A stretch of DNA of 63,762 bases from AC-69 sp044867345 (GTDB lineage Bacteria > Actinomycetota > UBA4738 > HRBIN12): positions 1-63,762 of the forward strand of contig JBIOUU010000070.1 in NCBI GenBank assembly GCA_044867345.1. The letters are read 5' to 3'. Each line of letters begins with the position of its first letter. Within the stretch, counting starts at the first letter, position 1. Positions 34,157 to 45,334 of this stretch are shown here, one piece after another. The notes beneath the pieces were generated by a model. That model ran no database searches. It had not been told where the DNA came from and was given only the letters and a program-made list of their open reading frames with translations. Position numbers and translations under genes: made by a program.

Positions 34157-34555
34157 CTAGGGGACGGGCTTCTCCAGCCCGGTCGTGATCAGTCCGATCA
34201 ACAGCAAGGTCGTGAACGCTCCCTCCAGGCCGGCGATCATCCACCACAAGAGGACGGAGGAGTCGGCCGGGACGGCGAAGAGCGCCTTGAGTGTCGAGTA
34301 GACGGCGATGCTTCCGCTGCTGATGACGAAGGCCCACGAGAACCACCAGAGCTCTTCGATATGGTGAGCAACGAGAACCATCAGCATCCCGAGGCCGATA
34401 CCTTCGAGGCCGGCGATCCGAACCCACGCGTATTCGGAGAGGTGGTTCTGCTCGAAGATCTGGTGGAGGATGGGGGAGGGGAACAGCACGAGTCCCACGC
34501 CGGAGGCAGCAGTGACGGCGGCCTGCCAGTACAGGACCCGCTTGAGCAGCGTCAT
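34157..34555 (-). CDS. Small four-helix membrane protein, function unknown
   Basis: A 132-residue protein with about four hydrophobic helices (near 8-26, 47-65, 70-90 and 103-125) and short loops. A conserved-looking RIAGLEGIGLGMLMVLVAHHIEELWW segment stretches over the second helix. I recognise no named family. It is convergent with groEL and ends 61 bp from it. The upstream gap to the phosphodiesterase gene is 121 bp and is divergent, so it may share a regulatory region there. No RBS of note was found. Confidence 0.6.
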   Translation of the reverse strand: MTLLKRVLYWQAAVTAASGVGLVLFPSPILHQIFEQNHLSEYAWVRIAGLEGIGLGMLMVLVAHHIEELWWFSWAFVISSGSIAVYSTLKALFAVPADSSVLLWWMIAGLEGAFTTLLLIGLITTGLEKPVP

Positions 34556-34600
34556 GGAGCGCCCATTCTCGCAGCTTGGTCGGCCCGTCCGGCTCGTTGG

Positions 34601-34649
34601 TAGGATTCCTCACCGGAGCTGCGGCGAAAGGCGCCGGGCTCCCTTTCGC
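34601..34649 (+). promoter_or_regulatory. Candidate promoter -10 and leader hairpin upstream of the phosphodiesterase-cysC pair
   Basis: TAGGAT (34601-34606) is a good actinobacterial -10 hexamer, with TTGGTC at 34576-34581 as a weak -35, 19 bp away. Further down GCGAAAGG (34624-34631) pairs perfectly with CCTTTCGC (34642-34649) around a 10-base loop in the predicted 5' leader. The hairpin may affect expression, but there is no supporting motif for a named riboswitch. Confidence 0.35.
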
Positions 34650-34676
34650 GACACCGACCGATCGGATAGCTGACGG

Positions 34677-36071
34677 ATGACGCACGCACCGAGAGTCGCG
34701 GTCATCGGGCTCGACTGCGCCACACCCCAACTCCTGTTCCGCGATCTCGCCGACGAGGTCCCCAACATCCGAAAGCTCATGGAGGGCGGGATGCACGGCG
34801 ACCTCGCCAGCATCACGCCGCCCATCACCGTGCCGGCGTGGGCCTGTGCCATGACCGGTAAGAGCCCCGGCCAGCTGGGGATCTACGGGTTCCGCAACAG
34901 GAAGGACAACACCTACGACGGGCTATCCATCGCGACCTCCGAGGCCGTGAAGGAGCCCGCCGTGTGGGATCTCCTGGGACGGAAGGGTCTGCGGTCGCTG
35001 CTGATCGGCGTGCCGCCCTCATACCCGCCGAAGCCCATCGAGGGCTGGCGCGTGGGGTGCTTCCTCACGCCGCGCTCAAACAAGGGCTACACGCATCCGG
35101 TCGAGCTCCAGTCCGAGATCGAGGAGGAACTGGGGGGAGCCGGCCAGTACATCTTCGACATCCCGAACTTCCGGGAGCAGGGTATGGAGTTCGTGCTCGA
35201 CCAGGTATCCAAGATGACCGAGCGGAGGTTCAGGGTGGCCCGCCGGCTAGTGACCACCAAGCCATGGGACTACTTCATGATCGTGGAGATGGGGCCGGAC
35301 CGCCTGCATCACGTGTTCTGGCAGTACTTCGATCCCCGGCACCCCTTGTACGTGGCGGGGAACCGGTTCGAGACGGCCTTTCAGGACTACTACCGGTTCC
35401 TGGACAAGGAGGTGGCCTCTCTGCTCGAGGTCCTCCCGGAGGACGCCGTGACGATCGTGATGTCGGATCACGGTGCGCGGCCGATGATGGGCGGCGTCTG
35501 CATCAACGACTGGTTGGTCGGCCAGGGCTACCTTTCGCTTTCGGAACCGCTCTCGTCCGTCACGCCGATCGCCGATGCGCCGATCGACTGGGGCCGGACC
35601 GTGGCTTGGGGGGACGGGGGCTACTACGGGCGGCTGTTCCTGAACGTCGAGGGACGAGAGCCGAACGGGGTGGTCGACCCGAGCCGGTACGAGCAGGTTC
35701 GAGACGAGCTGATCGCCGCCCTCGAGGCGATGCCCGGACCGGACGGCGAACCCCTCGGAACCAAGGTGTTCAAGCCGCAGGACGTCTATCCGGACGTCCG
35801 GGGGGTGGCCCCCGACCTGCTCGTGTACTTCGGCGACCTCGACTGGCGGTCGGTCGGTACGCTCGGCAACCCGAGCGTCTACACCTACCAGAACGACACC
35901 GGCCCGGACGGGGCCAATCACGACCGGACCGGAGTGTTCGCGCTGTCGAACCTCCCCGGCCAGCCGGTGGGAACCGTCGACGGGCTGAACCTCGTCGACG
36001 TCGGCCCCAGCATCCTCTCGATCTATGACGTCGAGCCGCCCGAGGGCGCCGTCGGAAGGAGCTTCCTGTGA
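34677..36071 (+). CDS. Type I phosphodiesterase/nucleotide pyrophosphatase (alkaline phosphatase superfamily)
   Basis: A 464-residue hydrolase. Asp13 in GLDCATP and the nucleophile Thr51 in PPITVPAWACAMTG are the expected metal site and catalytic residue; MGPDRLHHVFW and SDHGARP supply the other metal ligands. Such enzymes split phosphodiester or pyrophosphate bonds of nucleotides or lipid-linked sugars. No signal peptide is seen, so it should act in the cytoplasm. Its last bases overlap the GTG start of cysC, so the two are co-translated. A role in turning over APS, PAP or a related nucleotide is inferred from this neighbour only. Confidence 0.85.
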   Translation: MTHAPRVAVIGLDCATPQLLFRDLADEVPNIRKLMEGGMHGDLASITPPITVPAWACAMTGKSPGQLGIYGFRNRKDNTYDGLSIATSEAVKEPAVWDLLGRKGLRSLLIGVPPSYPPKPIEGWRVGCFLTPRSNKGYTHPVELQSEIEEELGGAGQYIFDIPNFREQGMEFVLDQVSKMTERRFRVARRLVTTKPWDYFMIVEMGPDRLHHVFWQYFDPRHPLYVAGNRFETAFQDYYRFLDKEVASLLEVLPEDAVTIVMSDHGARPMMGGVCINDWLVGQGYLSLSEPLSSVTPIADAPIDWGRTVAWGDGGYYGRLFLNVEGREPNGVVDPSRYEQVRDELIAALEAMPGPDGEPLGTKVFKPQDVYPDVRGVAPDLLVYFGDLDWRSVGTLGNPSVYTYQNDTGPDGANHDRTGVFALSNLPGQPVGTVDGLNLVDVGPSILSIYDVEPPEGAVGRSFL

Positions 36072-36622
36072 CCGCGGACCGAGGGTTCTGTGTCTGGTTC
36101 ACCGGGCTGTCCGGCGCCGGCAAATCCACCATCGCCGAGCTGCTGGTGCCGGCGCTCCGCCAACGAGGCCTCAAGGTCGAGCTCCTGGACGGAGACGTGG
36201 TGCGAACGCACCTTTCCAAGGGCCTGGGATTCTCCAAGGAGGACCGGGACACCAACATCCTTCGGATCGGGTTCGTCGCCGATCTGCTAGTGCGCAACGG
36301 TGTGGTCGCCGTGTGTTCGGCGATCTCCCCCTACCGGGAGATCCGCGATCGCAACCGCGAGCTGATCGGGGACTTCGTCGAGGTCCACGTCAAGGCCTCG
36401 CTCGAGGAGGTCACCAGGCGGGACGTGAAGGGCCTGTACGAGAAGGCCATCGCCGGAGAGATCTCGAACTTCACCGGGGTGTCCGATCCCTACGAGGAGC
36501 CCAAGAGCCCCGAGCTGGTGATCGACACCGAGCAGTGCTCTGCGGAGGAAGCCGCGGAGATGGTCCTGGCCAAGCTGGAGGAGCTCGGCCGCCTGACCTC
36601 GAACCAGCCCGCGAACGCCTGA
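36068..36622 (+). CDS. cysC: Adenylylsulfate (APS) kinase
   Basis: A 184-residue enzyme that phosphorylates APS at the 3' position to give PAPS, the sulfate donor of sulfotransferases. Walker A is GLSGAGKST (13-21); the family signatures LDGDVVRTHLSKGLGFSKEDRD, ISPYREIRDRNR and FTGVSDPYEEP are present. Lengths match free-standing CysC proteins. The GTG overlaps the phosphodiesterase stop (GTGA). No ATP sulfurylase (cysD/N or sat) is in this window. It is 4 kb from ugd and may feed the two sulfotransferases of the exopolysaccharide island. Confidence 0.95.
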   Translation: MTADRGFCVWFTGLSGAGKSTIAELLVPALRQRGLKVELLDGDVVRTHLSKGLGFSKEDRDTNILRIGFVADLLVRNGVVAVCSAISPYREIRDRNRELIGDFVEVHVKASLEEVTRRDVKGLYEKAIAGEISNFTGVSDPYEEPKSPELVIDTEQCSAEEAAEMVLAKLEELGRLTSNQPANA

Positions 36623-36639
36623 GGGTCGCTTGGCTGCGC

Positions 36640-37206
36640 TCAGCTCGCGTCGCGAGCGAGGGCCGGATCGAGGTCGCGCGTCCGAACGAACACCCACCCG
36701 GTGTGTCTCGCGTCGCGCAGGATCACCTCATGCTCCACGATGCCCTTATCGATCCACTCGAGCACCTGCTCCTCGGAGACACGGGACAGGAAGGCGGCCT
36801 CCCGCACGGTGACCCACGCGGGGGTGGGAAGCGAATCGAGGTCGATCCGGCCGGGAGGCGTCGGACGGGGGTCGGCAATGACCGCTGGAGATCCCATCGG
36901 CCGTTCCTCGGCCACCAGCTCCGGGTGGATGGGCGGACTCTCCTGTGCCACAGGCTCGGGCTGGGGGACCGGCTTCATCTCGACCATCGGCTCGGGGCCC
37001 GAGGCCCATCCCCGATCCTTTCCCTCGCCCACGGACCATCCCTCGCGCTCGTCGAAGATGCCGCTGAGGCGGCCGCACCGCGGACAGATCGTCGTCTCCC
37101 AGCCTGCATCGCCCGGGCGGGTTCGCCGGAGCTTGGCCTCCAGCCGCTCGAGCAGTTCCTCGGCCTGCGGCGTCAGCAGGCACTCCGGGCAACGATCTGC
37201 CGCCAT
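36640..37206 (-). CDS. Zinc-ribbon protein with C-terminal HTH-like domain, function unknown
   Basis: A 188-residue protein. Two CxxC pairs, CPEC (6-9) and CPRC (41-44), could form one zinc ribbon. The middle ~70 residues are proline- and glutamate-rich and probably disordered. Residues ~128-180 (TPAWVTVREAAFLSRVSEEQVLEWIDKG, then a WVFVRTRDLD wing-like end) resemble the winged helix of MerR or excisionase-type proteins. It may bind DNA, but no target is known. It sits between cysC and the DivIVA-like gene, transcribed leftward with it (87-bp gap). Confidence 0.6.
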   Translation of the reverse strand: MAADRCPECLLTPQAEELLERLEAKLRRTRPGDAGWETTICPRCGRLSGIFDEREGWSVGEGKDRGWASGPEPMVEMKPVPQPEPVAQESPPIHPELVAEERPMGSPAVIADPRPTPPGRIDLDSLPTPAWVTVREAAFLSRVSEEQVLEWIDKGIVEHEVILRDARHTGWVFVRTRDLDPALARDAS

Positions 37207-37293
37207 ATCCCCTCCTCGCGGTCCGACCCTTAGGTGTCGGCCGTACGGAGGGGGTCCTTAACCGGGGCGGTGAGGGAACTGGAGGACTCGGCC

Positions 37294-38346
37294 CTACTGC
37301 CAGCCCGGCCGGGCGGCGGCGCCGTCATGATCAGGGACTTCCTCATCGATCTCGATGACCCTCGGCGCCGGCTCCGTGTCGGAGTCTGTTGCTACCGGGG
37401 GTCCCGCCAACTCCGAAAGGACGGCCAGCCGATCGCTCAGCGCCTGGAGCGACTCGGTGACGGGGTCGACCGCGTCACGGACGCCGTCGCCGACCTTGAC
37501 CGCGCGGAGCTGGGTCTCATCGATCGAGGTCCGCACCGCGCGGACCAGCGGAGCCAGGCGTTCCCGCCAGGCCGCCAGTCGCTCCACGTCCTCGCGGATC
37601 TCCCGGCGAGCCCGCTCGGCCTCCCGGAGCTCGGCCTCGGCCCGCACACGGGCTGAGTCGAGCACCCGGCCGAGAGCCTGCTCGGCGGCTTCGATGACGG
37701 CGGAGAGCTCCTCCGCCGCCGTGGGTCCCGCATCGGCCGATGCCGCCGAGGCGGCCGCGGCACGAGCGGTGTCCAGCTCCTCGGTGGCCCACCGAAGCTC
37801 CGCCTCCAGGCGCTCCCTGGTCGACACGAGCTCGGCCTCCAGCCGCTCGGTGGCCAACAGCAGCTCGGCCTCGAGCTCGTCCACCCGGTTCTCGGCGCTC
37901 CTCGCACGCTGGTTCTGGATCAGGAAGTCCCGACGTGCCGATCCCAGCTCCTGGCGAAGCACGGCGAGGTCGCCGTTCTGTCGCGCGAGCTGCGTATCGG
38001 CCACTCGCACGAGCTCCTGCGCATCCACCAGCTCCTTGCTCGCAGCCTCGACGTCCGTCGTGAGCTGCGCGACGGTTGCGGCGGCCCGGTCGAGCTCAAG
38101 TCGCGTGGCGTCCCGGTCGGTGCGAAGGTCGGCCGCCTCCGCCTCGGCGGCGCGCAGCGCCTCCTGCCGCTCCTCGAATTGGGCCCTGAGCGCCCCCACC
38201 TCCGAGCGAAGCTCGAGCACCAGGGCCTCGGCCGCCCGGGCTTGCTCCGCCGCCCGGATGAACATCTTGTCCCGGTCGGCGAGGAGCAAGCGCACGCTTT
38301 CGGGCGTGTAGCCGAAGAATCCTCGCTTGAGCTGAAGTGCCTGCAT
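37294..38346 (-). CDS. DivIVA-like coiled-coil protein
   Basis: A 350-residue protein. The N-terminal LKRGFFGYTPESVRLLLADRDKMF has the pattern of the DivIVA membrane-binding and crossed-coiled-coil start (F-x-G-Y at residues 11-13), and residues 30-200 are a heptad-rich Ala/Glu/Leu coiled coil. A second coiled segment follows an Ala-rich linker near 205-225, and the C-terminus is acidic. DivIVA/Wag31-type proteins mark poles and division sites and recruit wall-synthesis enzymes. The assignment to DivIVA is by pattern; it is longer than typical Bacillus DivIVA. Confidence 0.72.
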   Translation of the reverse strand: MQALQLKRGFFGYTPESVRLLLADRDKMFIRAAEQARAAEALVLELRSEVGALRAQFEERQEALRAAEAEAADLRTDRDATRLELDRAAATVAQLTTDVEAASKELVDAQELVRVADTQLARQNGDLAVLRQELGSARRDFLIQNQRARSAENRVDELEAELLLATERLEAELVSTRERLEAELRWATEELDTARAAAASAASADAGPTAAEELSAVIEAAEQALGRVLDSARVRAEAELREAERARREIREDVERLAAWRERLAPLVRAVRTSIDETQLRAVKVGDGVRDAVDPVTESLQALSDRLAVLSELAGPPVATDSDTEPAPRVIEIDEEVPDHDGAAARPGWQ

Positions 38347-38518
38347 CAGGAGAGTCCCCCTAACGGATCGGGAGCCGCTCGGCGATTGTCCGGCCCCCGG
38401 TGGGCGAGTTCAATCACCCGAACGGACATCGGCCGGGAGGAGGGACGGCTTGAATCGGCCTCGCGCTGGTCGCCTTCGGCTCAGTCGGCTGGTACCGTTT
38501 GCCCATGTAGGACTCGGC

Positions 38519-38540
38519 GCCCACCCGCGATCGGGTGGGC
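38519..38540 (+). repeat. Perfect 9-bp hairpin in the guaB3 leader
   Basis: GCCCACCCG (38519-38527) and CGGGTGGGC (38532-38540) form a perfect stem with the tetraloop CGAT. It ends 11 bp before the ribosome binding site GGGGGAGG (38553-38560) of guaB3. There is no U-run, so it is not a clear intrinsic terminator; it may tune translation of the guanine operon. Confidence 0.55.
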
Positions 38541-38563
38541 ATCTGCCTATCTGGGGGAGGCGC

Positions 38564-39724
38564 ATGGACATCGAGATCGGCATGGGAAGGACGGCACGCC
38601 GGGCCTACGGTCTCGACGAGGTGGCCATCGTCCCGTCCCGGCGGACTCGGGACCCCGACGACGTGGACATCTCCTGGGAGATCGACGCGTTCACCCTCCC
38701 CCTGCCGGTCATGGCTGCGGCCATGGACGCCGTGGTATCCCCGGCCACCGCCGTCGAGATCGGAAAGCTCGGCGGGCTTGCCGTGCTGAACCTGGAGGGC
38801 CTGCAGACCCGGTACGAGGATCCCGAGCCGATCTTCGACGAGATCGCCGCCCTTACCGACGACAAGGCCACCCGGCGGATGCAGGAGCTGTACCGGGAGC
38901 CGGTCAAGGACGAGCTGATCGTCCGGCGGATCCGAGAGATCAAGCAGGGTGGGGTAGTGGCGGCGGCCTCGCTCACGCCGCAGCGCGTGAGACAGTATTC
39001 TCCGCTGGTTCTGAAGGCCGAGCTCGACGTCCTGGTCATCCAGGGCACCGTGGTCTCGGCAGAGCACGTCTCCACCCGGTCGGAGCCGCTCAACCTGAAG
39101 GAGTTCATCGCCGGGTTCGACCTCCCGGTGATCGTCGGCGGCTGCGCGTCGTACCAGACCGCACTCCACCTCATGCGGACCGGCGCGGCGGGCGTACTGG
39201 TGGGAGTGGGTCCCGGCAACGCCTGCACCACCAGGGGCGTCATCGGGGTCGGCGTCCCCCAGGCCACGGCCATCGCCGACGCGGCGGCGGCCCGCTCGGA
39301 ACACCAACGAGAGACCGGCCGGTACTGCCACGTCGTCGCGGACGGCGGCATGCGGACCGGTGGCGACATCGCCAAGGCCATCGCCTGCGGCGCCGACGCG
39401 GTGATGATCGGCTCCCCCCTCGCCCGCGCGTACGAGGCTCCGGGTCGGGGCCACCACTGGGGGATGGCCACGTTCCATCCGACGCTTCCGCGCGGTGCCC
39501 GGGTGAAAACCCACCAGGTCGCCTCGCTCGCCGAGATCCTGGTGGGTCCAGCCCACGAGAACGACGGCACGCTCAACCTATTCGGCGCGCTCGCCACGTC
39601 GATGGCGACCACGGGATACGCCACGATCAGGGAGTTCCAGAAGGCCGAGCTCGTCATGGCCCCATCCGTCAAGACCGAGGGCAAGACCTACCAGCGGGCT
39701 CAGCAGGTTGGGATGGGGCACTGA
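38564..39724 (+). CDS. guaB3: IMP dehydrogenase-like oxidoreductase GuaB3
   Basis: A 386-residue (beta/alpha)8 enzyme that lacks the CBS pair of GuaB, which defines the actinobacterial GuaB3 group. The catalytic loop GNACTTRGVIGVGVPQATAI keeps the cysteine of the IMPDH ICTTR motif, and the phosphate sites DGGMRTGGDIAKAI and VIVGG are present. It should act on IMP or a related nucleotide in guanine synthesis; some GuaB3 proteins are reported with GMP reductase activity, so direction is uncertain. The ATG at 38564 follows GGGGGAGG. guaA starts four bases after its stop, so they are co-transcribed. Confidence 0.9.
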   Translation: MDIEIGMGRTARRAYGLDEVAIVPSRRTRDPDDVDISWEIDAFTLPLPVMAAAMDAVVSPATAVEIGKLGGLAVLNLEGLQTRYEDPEPIFDEIAALTDDKATRRMQELYREPVKDELIVRRIREIKQGGVVAAASLTPQRVRQYSPLVLKAELDVLVIQGTVVSAEHVSTRSEPLNLKEFIAGFDLPVIVGGCASYQTALHLMRTGAAGVLVGVGPGNACTTRGVIGVGVPQATAIADAAAARSEHQRETGRYCHVVADGGMRTGGDIAKAIACGADAVMIGSPLARAYEAPGRGHHWGMATFHPTLPRGARVKTHQVASLAEILVGPAHENDGTLNLFGALATSMATTGYATIREFQKAELVMAPSVKTEGKTYQRAQQVGMGH

Positions 39725-39728
39725 GCGG

Positions 39729-41273
<1,545 letters not shown>

Positions 41274-41276
41274 GCC

Positions 41277-41936
41277 TCAGGCCAGACGGTCGGCCACGAC
41301 GATGAGCCGTTCGGCCGCCGAGTAGCGCGGATTGCACGTGGTGAGCACCAACGTTGGGTTCTTCGTCTGGTCGAGGACGGACGAGTTGTCGGGCGTGATC
41401 ACGAACACCCTCGTCACGACGTACCGGAAGGTCCCATATTCCGTTTCCAGGATGATCGGGTCGCCATCCTTCATCTCGTTCAGGTCGTAGAACGGGTGCA
41501 GGTAGGTAGTGCGATGCCCTGCGATCCCCACCCGGCCGTGGTCCTGCCAGGGGTAGGCCGTGTCCGCGTAGTGGCCGGGACCTTTCTTCAGCGATTCCGT
41601 GTCGGTGCCCTCCACCACGACCATGTTGAGGTGGATCCGGGGGATCTTCAGGATGGCCACCGCGTTCCCCGGCACCCGGACGGCATTCGCGGTCGGGTCG
41701 GTGGGGACCTTCGTCCCGAGCCTCTTCTCGAAGTTCGGCCGCATCTCGGCCTGGAGGCGCTGCGTGGTGAACCCGGTCCCCCATAGCTCCCACGCGAGGT
41801 CACCGCCGATGGCCACGCCTCCAGCGACGAACAGGATCGCCAGGGCCCGAAGGGCCAGGGCAAGGCGGCTCCGGCGCGGCCGGGAGGCCGAGCGCTGGGG
41901 ACGCGTCTCGGTGGAAATGGGCATGGCGTCCTGCAC
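41277..41936 (-). CDS. Class E sortase
   Basis: A 219-residue membrane-anchored cysteine transpeptidase. A basic N-terminus and one membrane helix (about 26-46) precede the sortase barrel. The catalytic residues are His141 in AGHRTTYLHPF, Cys201 in LTTCNPRYSA and Arg210. The LTTCxPxYSAxxR pattern is characteristic of class E sortases of high-GC Gram-positive bacteria, which cleave LAxTG-like signals and attach proteins to the wall. No protein with a sorting signal was noticed in this window. A second ATG four residues in is possible. Confidence 0.9.
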   Translation of the reverse strand: MQDAMPISTETRPQRSASRPRRSRLALALRALAILFVAGGVAIGGDLAWELWGTGFTTQRLQAEMRPNFEKRLGTKVPTDPTANAVRVPGNAVAILKIPRIHLNMVVVEGTDTESLKKGPGHYADTAYPWQDHGRVGIAGHRTTYLHPFYDLNEMKDGDPIILETEYGTFRYVVTRVFVITPDNSSVLDQTKNPTLVLTTCNPRYSAAERLIVVADRLA

Positions 41937-41987
41937 GTTTCAAGTGTCGCAGGTTTCCAAACCGAACTTGAGCGTCGGGTCGACCCC

Positions 41988-41993
41988 TACAAT
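41988..41993 (+). promoter_or_regulatory. -10 box TACAAT for leaderless pcrA
   Basis: TACAAT lies seven bases before the GTG start at 42001, so transcription should begin at or next to the start codon. No ribosome binding site is present upstream, which fits a leaderless mRNA. A weak TTGAGC (41968-41973) is only 14 bp upstream, so the -35 is unclear. Confidence 0.7.
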
Positions 41994-42000
41994 CGTAGGC

Positions 42001-44189
<2,189 letters not shown>

Positions 44190-44193
<4 letters not shown>

Positions 44194-44678
44194 GCCGTTT
44201 CCGCGACGATGCGCCGTCGCAGGCCGCGTTCCGGGTCCCAGGCCAGCGCGTAGCGCTCGTCGCCGAACACGACATAGCCGGCGGATTCGACGTCGAGCGC
44301 GAAGAGATGATACTCGGGCTCGTCGGGGGCCCATCCGATCCGGGCCTTGATCGCTTCGCGGTACGACTGCCGGACGTCGGGAGCGGAGACATCGATCGCC
44401 CGACCGTAGAGCTTGACGTCTCCTTCGGTTCCTTCCCGATCCCTGGTCACGCTGTGAACGACGAAGCGCGGGTCGCGCAGCAGGTCGATCGCTTTCCGGG
44501 ATCGCCACATCATCCCGAGGAGCAGCTCACCGGCGGCGACATCGATCTCGCAGGGGCTGATCCGGGGCGATCCGTCACGCCGCAACGTGCCGACCAGGCA
44601 CAGCCCATCCGTGCGGAACCGTGTCTCGGCCCGCTCGGCGATCTCCGGGGCTGCGGTGGCGAAGGCGTCCCAGTTCAT
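44190..44678 (-). CDS. Pyridoxamine 5'-phosphate oxidase-like FMN-binding protein
   Basis: A 162-residue split-barrel flavoprotein. The pattern CLVGTLRRDGSPRISPCEIDV, followed by LLLGMMWRSRKAIDLLRDPR, is typical of PNPOx-like F420/FMN proteins, which in Actinomycetota include deazaflavin-dependent reductases and general stress proteins. Substrate cannot be told. ATG at 44678 is chosen since the upstream extension has no similarity. It lies 8 bp after the small membrane-protein gene, so both should be co-transcribed. Its TAG and the pcrA TAG lie on opposite strands of one CTAG. Confidence 0.8.
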
Positions 44679-44686
44679 CCGTCCAC

Positions 44687-44851
44687 TCAGCGGAACAACG
44701 CGAGCGAGCCGGCGACCACGATGATCACAGCGACGACCAGCGGCGCGATGACCCACGCCAGGCCGAGCCTGCCTCGATACGGGCCGAGCGCCCCCACCTT
44801 CGTCGTGGGCTTCAGGCCGGGCGGTCGGAACCGGAATCGCTTTCTGGCCAC
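44687..44851 (-). CDS. Small single-helix membrane protein (54 residues)
   Basis: A 54-residue protein with a basic N-terminus (VARKRFRFRPPGLKPTT) and one transmembrane helix (about 29-52, IAPLVVAVIIVVAGSLALF). The GTG at 44851 is preceded by a GATACT hexamer seven bases away (44864-44859), which resembles the -10 position of other leaderless genes here. It lies just upstream of the flavin-protein gene and is divergent from the B12-binding gene. Codon choice is GC-rich in third positions. No family is recognised. Confidence 0.55.
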   Translation of the reverse strand: MARKRFRFRPPGLKPTTKVGALGPYRGRLGLAWVIAPLVVAVIIVVAGSLALFR

Positions 44852-44913
44852 GCATCGAAGTATCGCAGGCCGTTGCGCGCGGCGTTGTGAGCGGGGCGGA
44901 GCAGGGCGTTCGC

Positions 44914-44919
44914 TATGAT
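44914..44919 (+). promoter_or_regulatory. -10 box TATGAT for leaderless B12-binding gene
   Basis: TATGAT is a near-consensus -10 box that ends eight bases before the ATG at 44927 (spacer seven). It contains the alternative upstream ATG at 44915, so a transcript starting at ~44926 supports the shorter protein. No clear -35 is seen. Confidence 0.65.
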
Positions 44920-44926
44920 GGCCGGC

Positions 44927-45334
44927 ATGCCCGAGAAGTATCGGATCATCGTGGCCAAGCCCGGCCTCGACGGGCACGACCGCGGTGCGAAGGTGGTCGC
45001 CCGTGCCCTTCGCGATGCCGGGTTCGAGGTCATCTACACGGGCCTGCACCAGACCCCAGAGCAGATCGCCGAGACCGCGATCCAGGAGGACGCCGACGGC
45101 GTGGGCCTGTCGTGTCATTCGGGAGCGCACATGACGCTCTTCCCCAAGGTCGTGAAGCTCCTCCGGGAGCGGGGCGCGGGCGACGTGGTCGTGTTCGGCG
45201 GTGGCATCATCCCCAAGGACGACATCCCCAAGCTCCAGGCCGACGGCATCGAGCGCATCTTCACCCCGGGGGCACCGACGGGGGAGATCGTGGCCTGGCT
45301 CCGGGAGCGCCTGCCGGCCAAACAGGCCAGTTGA
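44927..45334 (+). CDS. Cobalamin-binding subunit of a methylmalonyl-CoA-type mutase
   Basis: A 135-residue free-standing B12-binding domain. It has LDGHDRGAK (DxHxxG, the lower axial histidine motif), SCHSGAHMTLFPKVV and VFGGGIIP (GGG loop). Such domains bind adenosylcobalamin and pair with the separate catalytic subunit of methylmalonyl-CoA or related mutases. The large subunit is not in this window. The stop shares a base with the sucC start, so the mutase product succinyl-CoA leads directly to succinyl-CoA synthetase. The ATG at 44927 is preferred to 44915 because of the -10 box. Confidence 0.93.
   Translation: MPEKYRIIVAKPGLDGHDRGAKVVARALRDAGFEVIYTGLHQTPEQIAETAIQEDADGVGLSCHSGAHMTLFPKVVKLLRERGAGDVVVFGGGIIPKDDIPKLQADGIERIFTPGAPTGEIVAWLRERLPAKQAS

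Noticed and set aside
41599..42000. Extension of the PcrA helicase upstream of 42001
   Set aside because: This part overlaps the sortase gene on the other strand and lacks helicase motifs; a -10 box marks the shorter start.
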